DNA of 64,000 nucleotides from Candidatus Eremiobacterota bacterium (GTDB lineage: Bacteria; Vulcanimicrobiota; CADAWZ01; Ess09-12). Under the pieces are notes generated by a model. It was not told where the DNA came from. It searched no databases and was given only the letters and a program-made list of their open reading frames with translations. The translations under genes were made by a program, and so were the position numbers. The stretch is from positions 62,001 to 126,000 of the forward strand of contig JAVHLM010000013.1 in assembly GCA_031082125.1 (NCBI GenBank), in the 5' to 3' direction. Each line of letters starts with the position of its first letter. The stretch's first letter is position 1. Positions 25,577-33,087 of this stretch are shown piece by piece.

Positions 25577-26269
25577 TCAGAATAATCCCCCGATATGCTT
25601 GAGGGAGAGGTAGATGCCTGCCAGAATGAAGACGCCCCCCGTGATGCGCCGCGCCCACCCCTCGATTTTTGCCAGGCTGTTGAAAGCTTTCCCTACGGAC
25701 TGTGCGGAAAAAGCGATAAGAAAGGCAAAGCCAATGACGGGCAGGGCTGTCCCCAGGCCGTAAAGTGCGGGGTACAGCACCTTGGAGGCCGCGCCGAGGC
25801 AGAGGGGGATGAGGCTTCCGAAGTAGAGGGCCGCCGAAACGGGGCAGAAGGTAAGGGCAAAGACGATGCCCAGCAGCGCCGCTCCCCAGATGCCGCTTTT
25901 TTCCACTTTCTCCTTCAGGGAATCGCTTATGCCACGTCCCTTGAACATGCTGAGATTGATCACCTCGAGAAGCACGAGCCCTACGAGCACGAGGAGGGGG
26001 CCTGTCACCTTGTTCATCCATTCCTGCAGAAACATTGAGACTTCAGGTATGGACAGCAGGCTTGAGACGATGAACATGGTGAGGAGCACGTAAGTAAAAG
26101 CCCTTCCCAGTGTATAGAAGAGCCCCGCGAGAATGACATTCCTCGTGCTGCCTACGTTCTTGCCGATAAAGGAGATGGCGACGATGTTGGCGGCGAGCGG
26201 GCAGGGGCTTATGGACGTCAGAATCCCCAGCCAGAGGGCCGAGAGCACTCCTGCTGCGCCGGATTCCAT
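25577..26269 (-). CDS. arsG: ArsG-family organoarsenical efflux permease (CcdA/DsbD-like)
   Basis: A polytopic membrane protein with six or more hydrophobic segments. It has the paired-Cys signature of the CcdA/DsbD superfamily: LTSISPCPLAANIVAISFIG at the start and ALTFCPVSAALYFGSLIPL in the second half. ArsG proteins of Shewanella-type arsEFG operons export aromatic arsenicals after ArsE/ArsF reduce the nitro group. Here the gene directly follows arsE- and arsF-like genes, which supports the assignment. ATG 26269 follows GGGAGGCTCGTG; GTG 26272 is an alternative. The arsF stop overlaps it. Confidence 0.82.
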   Translation of the reverse strand: MESGAAGVLSALWLGILTSISPCPLAANIVAISFIGKNVGSTRNVILAGLFYTLGRAFTYVLLTMFIVSSLLSIPEVSMFLQEWMNKVTGPLLVLVGLVLLEVINLSMFKGRGISDSLKEKVEKSGIWGAALLGIVFALTFCPVSAALYFGSLIPLCLGAASKVLYPALYGLGTALPVIGFAFLIAFSAQSVGKAFNSLAKIEGWARRITGGVFILAGIYLSLKHIGGLF

Positions 26270-26706
26270 CACGAGCCTCCCTTGAAGGCTTTAATCTCAT
26301 TTTCAATATAGGCGCTGAATTTCGCCTTGTCACTGTGGAGATTCCAGATCTTATCGAGATTCTTCCAGCGCGTCTGCGCCCCGTTTTTCGTCTCCACCAG
26401 CACGACCTGCTTGGTGAAAATCTTGTATTCCTTGATGAAATGCTTGTTGGCGGGCTGGTCTACATTCACCATCTGCCAGGTGATGAGCCCCTTTTTCATG
26501 GCATCGGCGAATTTTGAAGTGAGCGTCTCGCTTGTATAGGCTTCAAGCTTCTTGCATGTCGGGCAGCGGTAATTGTTGTAGAAGTAATAGACAATAATCT
26601 TTGAATTGGAAGGGGCGACGCTCTTTGAGGGCTTCTGGGCCCATGCCGCGGCGGTGATGGATAAGAGAAGTGATACTGAAAGAATGAGGATCAACAATTT
26701 TTTCAT
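26269..26706 (-). CDS. arsF: ArsF-family protein, exported thioredoxin-fold
   Basis: A signal peptide (KKLLILILSVSLLLSITAAAWA) leads into a thioredoxin-like domain with IIVYYFYNNYRCPTCKKLEAYT, a redox CPTC motif near residue 50, then WQMVNVDQPANKHFIKEYKI and QVVLVETKNG. ArsF in arsEFG operons is described as a subunit for reduction of nitro-aromatic arsenicals; the CxxC and neighbours fit that family. It may pass electrons through the CcdA-like ArsG. Its stop codon overlaps the arsG start. The exact substrate cannot be told from sequence. Confidence 0.8.
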   Translation of the reverse strand: MKKLLILILSVSLLLSITAAAWAQKPSKSVAPSNSKIIVYYFYNNYRCPTCKKLEAYTSETLTSKFADAMKKGLITWQMVNVDQPANKHFIKEYKIFTKQVVLVETKNGAQTRWKNLDKIWNLHSDKAKFSAYIENEIKAFKGGS

Positions 26707-26766
26707 GGAGCTCTCCTTTGCGTGCAGAGTAAGGAACAGGCCTGCGACACCACTCTCTTTACTCTC

Positions 26767-27003
26767 TCAGGCTGAGAGGATCTTCTTTATCTCTTCAGCG
26801 TCAGGGATCCTTCCCGCGACCTTCACGATGCCGTCCACGACAAGTGCAGGCGTGGCAAGGATATTATATCCAAGGATCCTGCCCATGTCCTTCACTTTCT
26901 CAATCTCACACTCGATGCCGAGGCTTGTCGCAATCTGCTTTGTTTCTTCATAGAGCTTCGTGCAGTTGGGGCATCCCGGGCCCAGAACCTCGATCTTTTT
27001 CAT
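26767..27003 (-). CDS. arsE: ArsE-like small redox-active disulfide protein (TM0996 family)
   Basis: A 78-residue cytoplasmic thioredoxin-like protein: MKKIEVLGPGCPNCTKLYEE with a CPNC redox site near residue 11, then IEKVKDMGRILGYNILATPALVVDG with the conserved cis-Pro. It belongs to the TM0996/MJ0307 family, which includes ArsE. ATG 27003 follows AAAGGAG; an upstream in-frame ATG adds six residues. Position between arsM and arsF supports a role as electron carrier for arsenical reduction, but a general thiol carrier function is possible. Confidence 0.8.
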   Translation of the reverse strand: MKKIEVLGPGCPNCTKLYEETKQIATSLGIECEIEKVKDMGRILGYNILATPALVVDGIVKVAGRIPDAEEIKKILSA

Positions 27004-27017
27004 TGTTTTTTCTCCTT

Positions 27018-27806
27018 TCAATTCTTTGGTTTGTTTGCGGTCACCATAATGCTCCGCGCAGAGTCGCAGGCTTTCTGAGCCTCCGCCTGCGGGACACCGG
27101 TGCGCTCCACGGCCTCGTAAGGCAGAGGCGACTCATTGACCAGCTTTATTGACGTAAAACCGGCTTTCTCAACAAGCTTCATATACTCGTCCCTGAGAAG
27201 GGCGCCGGCAATGCAGCCTATATAGAGCGTGACCGACTCCCTCACCTGGGGTGAAAGATCTTCCACGAGCACAATGTCGCTCACATAAAGGGCCCCGCCC
27301 GGCTTGAGCACCCGGTATGCCTCGCGGAACACCCGCTCCATGTCCGGCGAAAGGTTGATCACGCAGTTTGAGATAAGCTTGTCGGCGTAATTGTCTGCCA
27401 CGGGGAGGTTTTCAATCTCGCCGAGGCGGAACTCCACGTTGCCATACCCTCCACGGCGGGCATTTTCCCGTGCGCGCTCAAGCATCTGCGCCGTCATATC
27501 GACGCCGATCACCCTGCCTTTCGGTCCTGTTTTGCGGGCTGCAAGGAAGCAGTCAAAGCCTGCACCCGAGCCCAGGTCGATGATGACCTCGCCTTCCTTT
27601 ATGGCGGCGTGAGCCGTAGGATTGCCGCATCCCAGGCCCAGGTTTGCGCCTTCGGGCACGGCCTCCATTTCATCCCTGGAGTAGCCTATCTTTTCCCCGA
27701 TCTCCCCCGTGGAGGTGCAGCTGCACCCGCAGCCACAGGAGCCGCCGCTCTCCGCAATCTTTCCGTATTCCTCACGCACCGTCTGCCTGATTTTTTCTTC
27801 CTTCAT
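27018..27806 (-). CDS. arsM: Arsenite S-adenosylmethyltransferase
   Basis: Methylates arsenite with S-adenosylmethionine. The Cys-rich head ESGGSCGCGCSC precedes IGEKIGYSRDEM, then GLGCGNPTAHA, the SAM motif VIIDLGSGAGFDCFLAA, GVDMTAQM, LISNCVINLSPDM and YIGCIAGAL. All arsenite-binding Cys seen in characterised ArsM are present. This copy has no UGA, unlike its paralog at 24222, and so serves as an internal control. AAGAGGTGTGGTAAT precedes the ATG. It lies between the DGC-GcvH gene and arsE in one transcription unit. Confidence 0.93.
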   Translation of the reverse strand: MKEEKIRQTVREEYGKIAESGGSCGCGCSCTSTGEIGEKIGYSRDEMEAVPEGANLGLGCGNPTAHAAIKEGEVIIDLGSGAGFDCFLAARKTGPKGRVIGVDMTAQMLERARENARRGGYGNVEFRLGEIENLPVADNYADKLISNCVINLSPDMERVFREAYRVLKPGGALYVSDIVLVEDLSPQVRESVTLYIGCIAGALLRDEYMKLVEKAGFTSIKLVNESPLPYEAVERTGVPQAEAQKACDSARSIMVTANKPKN

Positions 27807-27887
27807 ATTACCACACCTCTTTCTTTAATATTCCCGATATAACCGCAGCAAGTTATTCGAGCCACGCATTTCTATGAGCTTTAAAGG

Positions 27888-28772
27888 CTAGTGTCGGCCT
27901 GCAATTTCCCTCTGCGCTTTATCTATCATATTCTTGAAATAGGCTTCGCTTTCCAGCAGGAGCTCCCGGTCCTCTTCAAGCTGAGTGAGGCGCAGCTCAG
28001 CGATCCATCCCCGCCGGTAAGGGTCTTCGTTAAGAAGCTCAGGATGCTCCTTCAATGCCTCATTGATGCGCACGACAACTCCTGAGACCGGCGAGATGAC
28101 CTGCAGCACGGACTTGCTCGATTCAAAGTCGCCGGCCTCGTCGAACTGGGAGATTTCCTTCCCGGGATCGGGATGGCCCACGTACATGATATCGCCGGCC
28201 CTGGTCTGGAGATAATCACTGATGCCTATGAGGGCTGTCGAGCCTCTCACGAAAGCCCAGCAATCGTTCTCATTGAAGAGGTATCCCTCTTTCGGGACTT
28301 TCAGCACGAACTTATCGACCATGGCCTCTAAGAAGTCGAGCTCCCGGCGGTTCCAGTCTTCAATACCGGCCTCGGTAGCTTTTTCGGATTTTTTCTCAGA
28401 GCAGTGACTCATAATGAGCCGTGATATTTCACCTGCCACCTTCAGGCCCCCGGGGCCGGGCTCAAGAGAAGCCTCGGGCCTGCTGCCGGTGCTTTTCACC
28501 ACATCAGGGACATAGAGCTTCAATGCAATGCCTGCCTGAAGAGCCGCCGCCGTTTTTGTCGCGCACCTTGTGCCGCAGCCGTCTATCACGATCAGCTTTT
28601 TCTTTTCGGCACTCTCCTTGTACCGGCCGGGGTCCTGCGAGCATACCATGGGGCAGAGAAGCTCCAGCTCCGGCAGGGCAGTACAGGCATTGAGTGCCGC
28701 CGCTCTTGTGATCTGCCCGAGAGACTTGTCCAAGCCGTTGCAGGGGAGAAGGGCAAACTCGGATCCGCTCAT
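27888..28772 (-). CDS. DGC-domain protein fused to a GcvH-like lipoyl domain
   Basis: Residues 1-130 form a DGC domain (Pfam 'putative zinc-binding'): a leading LLPCNGLDKSLGQITRAAAL and the motif IVIDGCGTRCATKTAA. Residues about 165-260 resemble glycine-cleavage H protein: YLFNENDCWAFVRGSTALIGIS, then GDFESSKSVLQVISPVSGVV with a Lys where lipoate is attached, then EALKEHPELLNEDPYRRGWIAEL. Lipoyl carriers shuttle electrons or acyl-type adducts; fusion to DGC is unusual. It overlaps the ferredoxin gene by four bases. A redox or metalloid-carrier role is inferred; glycine cleavage is unlikely since no GcvP or GcvT is nearby. Confidence 0.82.
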   Translation of the reverse strand: MSGSEFALLPCNGLDKSLGQITRAAALNACTALPELELLCPMVCSQDPGRYKESAEKKKLIVIDGCGTRCATKTAAALQAGIALKLYVPDVVKSTGSRPEASLEPGPGGLKVAGEISRLIMSHCSEKKSEKATEAGIEDWNRRELDFLEAMVDKFVLKVPKEGYLFNENDCWAFVRGSTALIGISDYLQTRAGDIMYVGHPDPGKEISQFDEAGDFESSKSVLQVISPVSGVVVRINEALKEHPELLNEDPYRRGWIAELRLTQLEEDRELLLESEAYFKNMIDKAQREIAGRH

Positions 28773-29056
28773 TTCGCTTCCTCCTCCTTGCGTATTTGTT
28801 TAATGAGTGCCGTTGTCTCCTGCTTATTGGGGAATGAGAGGGCGTCGGGCTCGCAGGTCTTTGCGCAGGCACGGCAGAACACGACGCAGTTCTCTTTGTT
28901 TTTCACCACGAGCTTCCTCTCACCCTCGTTGCGCTCAAAGACCTTGTGGGGGCAGAACTTATCGCACTCCATGCAGAAATTGCATTTTGTATAGTCTATA
29001 ACGGGATACCAGGGAATCCTCTCCCTCGGCACTCCCATGAAGGTGCTTTCAGACAT
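28769..29056 (-). CDS. Ferredoxin with two [4Fe-4S] sites
   Basis: About 95 residues. The Cys patterns YTKCNFCMECDKFCPHKVF and CVVFCRACAKTCEPDAL are 4Fe-4S-type motifs, the second slightly atypical. The chosen start MSESTFMGVPRE at 29056 overlaps the stop of the HdrA-like gene by eight bases; a longer frame to 29095 lies inside that gene. It probably passes electrons between the HdrA-like and DGC-lipoyl proteins encoded on either side. Confidence 0.88.
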   Translation of the reverse strand: MSESTFMGVPRERIPWYPVIDYTKCNFCMECDKFCPHKVFERNEGERKLVVKNKENCVVFCRACAKTCEPDALSFPNKQETTALIKQIRKEEEAK

Positions 29057-29441
29057 CTTTCGCCTCCATATCGGCAAGCTTTTTCTCCACCGCATTAAAG
29101 GCCTGGTCGGTAGTCATATCCCTCACGTCGAGAGGCGCCAGGTGTTTTTTCACATCGAGCCCCATTTCGCTGAAGGCATCCCTGAAAAGCTTGTACTGCA
29201 TCGAGGGAGCGCATCCGCCCACCACATAGGTCCTGCCGGGCTGGATAAAGTCTTTCCAGAAACGGTCGCCGTCCTCTTCGCAGAGCTGGGGATGGATGAA
29301 GGCATACTCGACGGGAAGCTCCACCCGGACCCTGTTAATAAAATCCCACATATCCATTTTAGAGAAACCGGGGCATTTACCGGTGCAGACACACATGATG
29401 AATCCTGGTTTTTTGTCTTCCATAACATCCGGGTCTTTCAT
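29049..29441 (-). CDS. HdrA-like iron-sulfur protein (short)
   Basis: A 130-residue protein similar to the N-terminal domain of heterodisulfide reductase subunit A: FIMCVCTGKCPGFSKMD (Cys cluster ligands), HPQLCEEDGDRFWKDF, and VVGGCAPSMQYKLFRDAF, which matches the HdrA motif 'VVAACSPRTHEP'. It lacks the FAD domain of HdrA, so it is a stand-alone cluster-binding module. It shares one base with the DGC gene upstream and overlaps the ferredoxin gene downstream, so tight co-translation is likely. Function in arsenic handling is inferred only from context. Confidence 0.78.
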   Translation of the reverse strand: MKDPDVMEDKKPGFIMCVCTGKCPGFSKMDMWDFINRVRVELPVEYAFIHPQLCEEDGDRFWKDFIQPGRTYVVGGCAPSMQYKLFRDAFSEMGLDVKKHLAPLDVRDMTTDQAFNAVEKKLADMEAKDV

Positions 29442-30136
29442 TATTTTTTCCGTCCTTTCATATATTCCCGCAGGAGCGCCTCTCCAAGGGAAGCACTGCT
29501 TATTGCTTCAGGAATGGCGTTATAGATCCCTGCCTGTCGCGCGAGCTCCTGTCCCCTCTCTCCGTCAGAGAGTTCTCCATTTTTTGACACCAGCGAGAAT
29601 ATGCCGTCGAGAGCCACAAGCTCGAGAGTCTTTCCCTGAACCTTCACTGAAACGGTGCGGGGGCCTGAGGAACTGCAGGAGCATTCGGGGAGGGGAGCAC
29701 CGCCTGCTGTTCCTGCGCGGCCTTCCTGCGCGGCCTTTGCCAGCACGAGATCCACTTTGCGGGCTATCTCCAGGGCCACCTTTTCGGCAAGCTCCCAGTC
29801 CTTTTCCGTGAAATCCCTTCTCGAAGCAGGAGCTTTTTCTCCAAGTTTTTCAAGAAGCTCATCGATAACCACCACGTCATCGACCTTGCCGCTGTATTTT
29901 TCGGTGCCTTGCTGGGCGCATCGCTTACCGCAGCCATCGACGGCGATGGTGGGATAGCGCTCGACAAAGGCGCGCTCTCCCCCGTCGCCGGCAAGGAAGA
30001 GAGGCAGGCAGATGGTGACAGTCTGCAGTGGCCTGAGCTTTTCCAGCACGATGCGGACAGCGGCCCGGGAGAGCGTTCCCTCGGCGATCTCTTCACCGCT
30101 GCAGGAGATAAGCCCTACTTTCACGTCATTTCCCAT
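29441..30136 (-). CDS. DGC-domain putative zinc-binding protein
   Basis: The 231-residue protein carries a DGC domain: VGLISCSGEEIAEGTLSRAAV at the start and TIAVDGCGKRCAQQGTEKYS. Residues about 110-150 are helical, then a Cys patch PECSCSSSGP precedes a short beta-rich tail (TVSVKVQGKTLELVALDGIF). The conserved Cys residues could bind zinc or a metalloid. It is one of three DGC proteins in a row, with 11-base overlap to the first. No biochemical function is known to me for the family. Confidence 0.8.
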   Translation of the reverse strand: MGNDVKVGLISCSGEEIAEGTLSRAAVRIVLEKLRPLQTVTICLPLFLAGDGGERAFVERYPTIAVDGCGKRCAQQGTEKYSGKVDDVVVIDELLEKLGEKAPASRRDFTEKDWELAEKVALEIARKVDLVLAKAAQEGRAGTAGGAPLPECSCSSSGPRTVSVKVQGKTLELVALDGIFSLVSKNGELSDGERGQELARQAGIYNAIPEAISSASLGEALLREYMKGRKK

Positions 30137-30548
30137 GGTCCTTCCCCTCCTCTCCCAGGATCCGCTCTATCTCTTTTTCAACTTTGTCGGCAAGAGCCTC
30201 CACAAGCTTTTCTCCGCCCTCGCCGATGTGGAGCACCGATTCCGGTTTATATCCCCGGTGCTCCTTGAGGATATCCATCACTCGGAGCTTGCTTTTCACG
30301 AGGCCTCCCGCGAGGGTGATATTCTTGCGGGCACATTCCTTGGGGCACCCGTCAAGGGCGATGCAGGGGTTCTCCCTTACCAGGCGCACCGCCTCATCAT
30401 CGCCCGATACCAGAAGGGCAAGGCAGGTGGTGGTGCTTGTTTCCTTACAGCGTTTTTCGACAATATCATAGGTCGCCTGGCGGCCTACGGTGCCCAGGGG
30501 CTTGCCGATGCCGCTGCAGGGGATGACCACTACTCTGGGCATATTCAT
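30126..30548 (-). CDS. DGC-domain putative zinc-binding protein (short)
   Basis: A 140-residue, single-domain member of the DGC family: VVVIPCSGIGKPLGTVGRQATY and CIALDGCPKECARKNITLAGG. The C-terminus is a helix rich in Glu and Lys. It is the first gene after acr3 and overlaps the second DGC gene. The two starts ATG 30548 and 30542 are both possible. Confidence 0.82.
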   Translation of the reverse strand: MNMPRVVVIPCSGIGKPLGTVGRQATYDIVEKRCKETSTTTCLALLVSGDDEAVRLVRENPCIALDGCPKECARKNITLAGGLVKSKLRVMDILKEHRGYKPESVLHIGEGGEKLVEALADKVEKEIERILGEEGKDHGK

Positions 30549-30608
30549 TTCAGTCTTCCTTTCTTACCTCTTTAAAAATCGGTGGAGCATAGAATGTGGG
30601 GCTCCAAT

Positions 30609-31706
30609 CTATGATGAGCAGCAGGGCGTGACGGTCATGTCGTCATCTTCTCCGGCGAACCACTTCTTCCTGAACCAGAAGGCCACGTTCACCAGCGAAA
30701 TAAGTACGGGCACTTCCACGAGGGGGCCTATGACGGCGGCGAAGGCCTGACCTGAGTTGATGCCGAAGACTGCAATGGCCACGGCGATGGCAAGCTCGAA
30801 ATTATTGCTTGCCGCCGTGAACGAGAGTGTCGCAGTCCTGGTATAGCCGGCTTTGAGCTTGTATCCCATAAAGAAAGAGATAAAGAACATTATTACAAAG
30901 TAAATGCAGAGGGGCACCGCTATTCTCAGCACGTCAAGGGGGAGCTGCACGATATAGTTTCCCTTGAGAGAGAACATCACGACTATGGTGAAGAGCAGTG
31001 CTATCAGGGTGATGGGGCTTATCTTCGGGATGAACTCCTTCTCGTACCATTCCTTGCCCTTTGCCTTGATGAGGCTGAAGCGGGTAATCACCCCCGCGAT
31101 GAAGGGGATTCCAAGGTAGATGAAGACAGACTGGGCGATCTGACCGATAGAGATGTTGACGACAGCGCCTTTCAGGCCCACAAGCGGGGGGAGTATGGTG
31201 ATGAAAAACCATGCATAGACCGAGAAGAAGAGAAGCTGGAACACTGAGTTGAAGGCTACGAGCCCGGCGCAGTACTCGGTGTTGCCTTCGGCAAGCTCGT
31301 TCCACACGATGACCATGGCGATGCAGCGGGCAAGGCCGATAAGAATGAGTCCTACCATATACTCGGGATAGGGGCGGAGAAAAACAATGGCCAGGACGAA
31401 CATCAGTATGGGACCGATGATCCAGTTCTGCACCAGGGAGAGTGACAGGACCTTCACGTCGCGGAATACTTTCCCCATCTCTTCATACTTTACCTTGGCC
31501 AGGGGCGGGTACATCATCAGGATGAGGCCGATGGCGATGGGTATGGAAGTGGTGCCCACCTGGAATGCCGTGAGCACCTTGTTCACTCCGGGGAAGAGGT
31601 ACCCTGCACCTACGCCGATGAACATGGCAAGAAATATCCAGAGAGTGAGATAGGTGTCCAGGAATGAAAGCTTCTTCTTCGCAGGACTGGTGCAGCATTG
31701 TGCCAT
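30609..31706 (-). CDS. acr3: ACR3-family arsenite efflux permease
   Basis: An inner-membrane arsenite exporter of about ten helices, 365 residues, normal for ACR3. Helices include [55 protein letters not shown] and [21 protein letters not shown]. The thiolate of LARCIAMV, conserved and needed in characterised ACR3 proteins, is present. The N-terminus has a Cys pair (MAQCCTSP) and the C-terminus CCSS. AGGAGGCGAATGT precedes ATG 31706. It lies downstream of arsR with an inverted repeat between them. A truncated relative lies at 19781. Confidence 0.95.
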   Translation of the reverse strand: MAQCCTSPAKKKLSFLDTYLTLWIFLAMFIGVGAGYLFPGVNKVLTAFQVGTTSIPIAIGLILMMYPPLAKVKYEEMGKVFRDVKVLSLSLVQNWIIGPILMFVLAIVFLRPYPEYMVGLILIGLARCIAMVIVWNELAEGNTEYCAGLVAFNSVFQLLFFSVYAWFFITILPPLVGLKGAVVNISIGQIAQSVFIYLGIPFIAGVITRFSLIKAKGKEWYEKEFIPKISPITLIALLFTIVVMFSLKGNYIVQLPLDVLRIAVPLCIYFVIMFFISFFMGYKLKAGYTRTATLSFTAASNNFELAIAVAIAVFGINSGQAFAAVIGPLVEVPVLISLVNVAFWFRKKWFAGEDDDMTVTPCCSS

Positions 31707-31742
31707 ACATTCGCCTCCTGTCGTATGATGCTATTTATTTAC

Positions 31743-31762
31743 ATATCTGCAAATATAGATAT
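31743..31762. promoter_or_regulatory. Candidate ArsR operator upstream of acr3
   Basis: ATATC-N10-GATAT (ATATCT...AGATAT) in the A+T-rich gap between arsR and acr3. The same half-sites and spacing occur at 32126-32145 on the arsR promoter, suggesting one repressor controls both. Confidence 0.5.
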
Positions 31763-31776
31763 AAATTCAAAAAAAA

Positions 31777-32136
31777 TTATTCGCTCTGGCAGAGAGAACT
31801 CCTGTCAACGGTTTTAAGGCTCTTGAGGTCAGTCCCGGTCTGGCGGTCTTCCTCGAGCCATTTTCCAAGCATCTGGAGCATTCCCTTTACTTCGCGGTTT
31901 TTTGTCCTGTCATTCAGAAAGCAGTTGATCCACTTCCCCTCACGCACGGTGTAGATAAGGTCTGCTTCCTCAAGGATTCTCAGGTGCCTTGACGTAGTGG
32001 ACTGCCCGACGCCAAGGATCTTCTGGATCTCGCATACGCAGGCTCCGTCTTTGTGCTGCAGAATCTTTAATATCCTGATGCGGTTCCTGTCTGCCGCGGC
32101 TTTCAGTATTTTAACAGCTATTCTCATATCGCTCAT
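31777..32136 (-). CDS. arsR: ArsR-family metalloregulator
   Basis: A winged-helix arsenite-responsive repressor. KILKAAADRNRIRILKIL leads into GACVCEIQKILGVGQSTTSRHLRILEEADLI, with the C-x-C metalloid site just before the recognition helix. The chosen ATG at 32136 lies almost at the transcription start predicted from a strong -35/-10 pair, so the mRNA may be leaderless; ATG 32127 is an alternative. An in-frame TTG at 32172 is actually the promoter -35 box. It heads the large arsenic unit running to about 23.2 kb. Confidence 0.9.
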   Translation of the reverse strand: MSDMRIAVKILKAAADRNRIRILKILQHKDGACVCEIQKILGVGQSTTSRHLRILEEADLIYTVREGKWINCFLNDRTKNREVKGMLQMLGKWLEEDRQTGTDLKSLKTVDRSSLCQSE

Positions 32137-32145
32137 GATAGATAT
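32126..32145. promoter_or_regulatory. Candidate ArsR operator on the arsR promoter
   Basis: ATATC-N10-GATAT overlapping the -10 box and the start codon of arsR; same half-sites and spacing as 31743-31762. Confidence 0.5.
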
Positions 32146-32172
32146 GATATCACGGCTGAAAGGGATTGTCAA
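32144..32172 (-). promoter_or_regulatory. Sigma-70 type promoter of arsR
   Basis: TTGACA (32172-32167) is followed after exactly 17 bases by TATCAT (32149-32144), a near-consensus pair. The expected transcription start is at about 32137, one base ahead of the ATG at 32136. Confidence 0.75.
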
Positions 32173-32193
32173 CTGCCCGGGAAGGTGCGCTGC

Positions 32194-33087
32194 TCAGCAG
32201 GTGAGGGCCGGTTTTTTCATTGATGAGAAAGGAATCGAGAGCAGGAGGCCCAGTCCCAGGGTGCGGAGCGACATTTTCAGGATTTCCGATGCATAGGCTC
32301 CCACTGAGGGCACAAAAGCAAGTAGTACCGAGAGTGCCACGAGCCCTGAAAAGGCAATAAGTGCTCTCAGCAGTGGTGAGCGGATCAGCGCGGGAGATAT
32401 TCTCTCGCCAACAAGGCATGCCATGCTCGAGAATCCCAGGGCAAATCCCGCTGACGAGAAAACCGCAAGGATCGTCAGCATGATCAGGGATGCCGTGCCC
32501 CCCAGAAGAGATGCCGGGACAAAGAGGAGGAGCCCTGCAAAACCAAGCAGGAGCACCAGGGCAGGCTTTTTTGCACCCCAGAGCGAGAGGTTTTTCAGCG
32601 AGCCGAATGTTGAGAGGAGGAGCACCAGGGCAAGGAGAGGCTCCCATAAGGTCACCATAAAGCGGAGGAAGGGTGGAAAGTGAGATATATCTATAGTCCC
32701 CAGGCTCACGATCCTGCCTGAGACCAAGGGCTCGGCCCTTTTTTCCAGGATGCTGAAGAGGGTGACAAGATCGCCTTTCACCTCCGCATTTCCTGCGATG
32801 GTGAGGCGGCTCCCCACTGCGATGCAGTGCCCCGCAACCTCGCCGCTCACTGTGCCTTCGTTCAGGATCAGCAGCACGTTATTCACCTTCTGGCCGCTTT
32901 GCAGCCCGCATGTGCATCCCATGCGCACCATGTCACAGCGCCCGCCGCACTCCCCCTTGCAGCAGGGGCAGGAGGGAGGGCAGCTGCATCCTTTCTCATG
33001 GCGCGCGCTGCAGCTTTCAGAAAAAGAGGCCGTGGCACAGGCAAGGAGGGCCAGCAAAAGGAGCAGAAGTATTTTCAACGCCTTCAT
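32194..33087 (-). CDS. Membrane protein with Cys-rich head and bactofilin-like segment
   Basis: A signal peptide (ALKILLLLLLALLACATASF) is followed by a Cys-rich stretch of about 45 residues (CSCPPSCPCCKGECGGRCD and more, about 12 Cys in all). Then comes a beta segment reminiscent of polymer-forming bactofilins (GEVAGHCIAVGSRLTIAGNAE). The second half has about five membrane helices (LWEPLLALVLLLSTFG; ALVLLLGFAGLLLFVPASL). It is the last gene of an ECF sigma/anti-sigma operon, overlapping the anti-sigma gene by four bases. Likely a metal- or thiol-binding envelope protein; the family is not recognised. Confidence 0.7.
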   Translation of the reverse strand: MKALKILLLLLLALLACATASFSESCSARHEKGCSCPPSCPCCKGECGGRCDMVRMGCTCGLQSGQKVNNVLLILNEGTVSGEVAGHCIAVGSRLTIAGNAEVKGDLVTLFSILEKRAEPLVSGRIVSLGTIDISHFPPFLRFMVTLWEPLLALVLLLSTFGSLKNLSLWGAKKPALVLLLGFAGLLLFVPASLLGGTASLIMLTILAVFSSAGFALGFSSMACLVGERISPALIRSPLLRALIAFSGLVALSVLLAFVPSVGAYASEILKMSLRTLGLGLLLSIPFSSMKKPALTC

